NCBI GenBank assembly: GCA_944376125.1
Contig: CALWBQ010000014.1
Location: forward strand, 1-44,281
DNA from: an uncultured Lachnospiraceae bacterium
GTDB taxonomy: Bacteria > Bacillota > Clostridia > Lachnospirales > Lachnospiraceae
DNA length: 44,281 nucleotides
Direction of reading: 5' to 3'
In this document: piece by piece, positions 44,076-44,281 of the stretch
Position numbering within the stretch: position 1 is the stretch's first letter
Layout of the letters: each line of letters begins with the position of its first letter
Position numbers and translations under genes: made by a program
Notes under the pieces: model-generated
What the model was told of the DNA's origin: nothing
The model's input: the letters and a program-made list of their open reading frames with translations, nothing else
Databases searched by the model: none

Positions 44076-44281
44076 ATACGTTCAATAGGCAAATCAGCCG
44101 TTTCCCGCTCTGGCAGGCGGCAGACGCAACGGCTGACTGGCGCTTGCTGCGCTGGATGAATATTCCGGTCCTAAATGGGCGACAGTCCGGTCAAAGAGTA
44201 CCGCAATAAAATGATTGATTGGGGCCTGCCATTATCTCAGTATTCTCAACAATGTCAAGCCTGCTTCGCACCACAAAGCGG
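44076..44281. other. Window-edge sequence, probable mobile element debris
   Basis: This 206-bp end has higher GC than the adjoining region and no continuous coding frame. It precedes the truncated integrase on the minus strand. A short stretch of frame (about 44103-44200, minus) is open but matches nothing I recognise. It may belong to a larger element continuing outside the window. Confidence 0.4.

Overview
The window looks like a chromosomal stretch from a strictly anaerobic, low- to mid-GC Firmicute, most likely a gut Lachnospiraceae (Clostridium cluster XIVa). The reasons are Clostridia-type gene content (hybrid cluster protein, a multi-domain flavodiiron protein, PTS systems with PRD regulators, a DUF1292 protein, an NA37-type nucleoid protein), strong AGGAGG ribosome binding sites, frequent GTG/TTG starts and a CIRCE heat-shock operator. 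The species assignment is inference. Apart from the first two genes, every gene I accept lies on the minus strand.

Layout. 1-2608 (+): terminator-like hairpins, then a 4Fe-4S protein and hydroxylamine reductase (hcp) behind a possibly activator-dependent promoter. 6770-2633 (-): a MarR-type regulator and a heterodimeric ABC exporter, with an inverted-repeat operator around the promoter. 20106-6787 (-): a run of about 13 kb of catabolic genes consisting of a PRD/BglG-type regulator, galactitol-type PTS EIIB/EIIC/EIIA, a cytoplasmic serine hydrolase, a three-gene glycerol-3-phosphate-dehydrogenase-like module (GlpA-like, FAD oxidoreductase, DUF1667), a MalY/PatB-like PLP enzyme, an iron alcohol dehydrogenase, a PdxA2-like dehydrogenase and a zinc alcohol dehydrogenase. 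No DUF1537 sugar-acid kinase is present, so the PTS may supply the phosphorylated substrate.

20763-20431 (-) is a DUF1292 protein. 21804-20872 (-) is a corrinoid adenosyltransferase and a VOC protein. 28362-21945 (-) is a peptide/nickel-type ABC importer with a glycerophosphodiester phosphodiesterase as last gene. 30344-28588 (-) holds a small serine recombinase, a 157-bp segment bounded by perfect 18-bp inverted repeats that carries a good promoter facing away from the downstream genes, and two small membrane proteins. This resembles a phase-variable invertible promoter in its OFF orientation and is the most interesting find. 35469-30382 (-): a frameshifted HAD phosphatase, an NA37-type protein, gltX and a UvrD-type helicase.

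38336-35513 (-): a four-domain flavodiiron protein/NADH:rubredoxin oxidoreductase fusion and a small protein. 42861-38546 (-): a trehalose locus (GntR/TreR regulator, PTS EIIBC, trehalose-6-phosphate hydrolase) with repeated operator-like sites. 43608-43021 (-): an Hsp20 chaperone behind a CIRCE-controlled promoter. 44281-43737: the C-terminal remnant of a Tn916-type integrase, the edge of a decayed or truncated integrated element.

Together the window combines nitrosative and oxidative stress defence (hcp, flavodiiron protein), several regulated carbon-uptake systems and one probable DNA-inversion switch.
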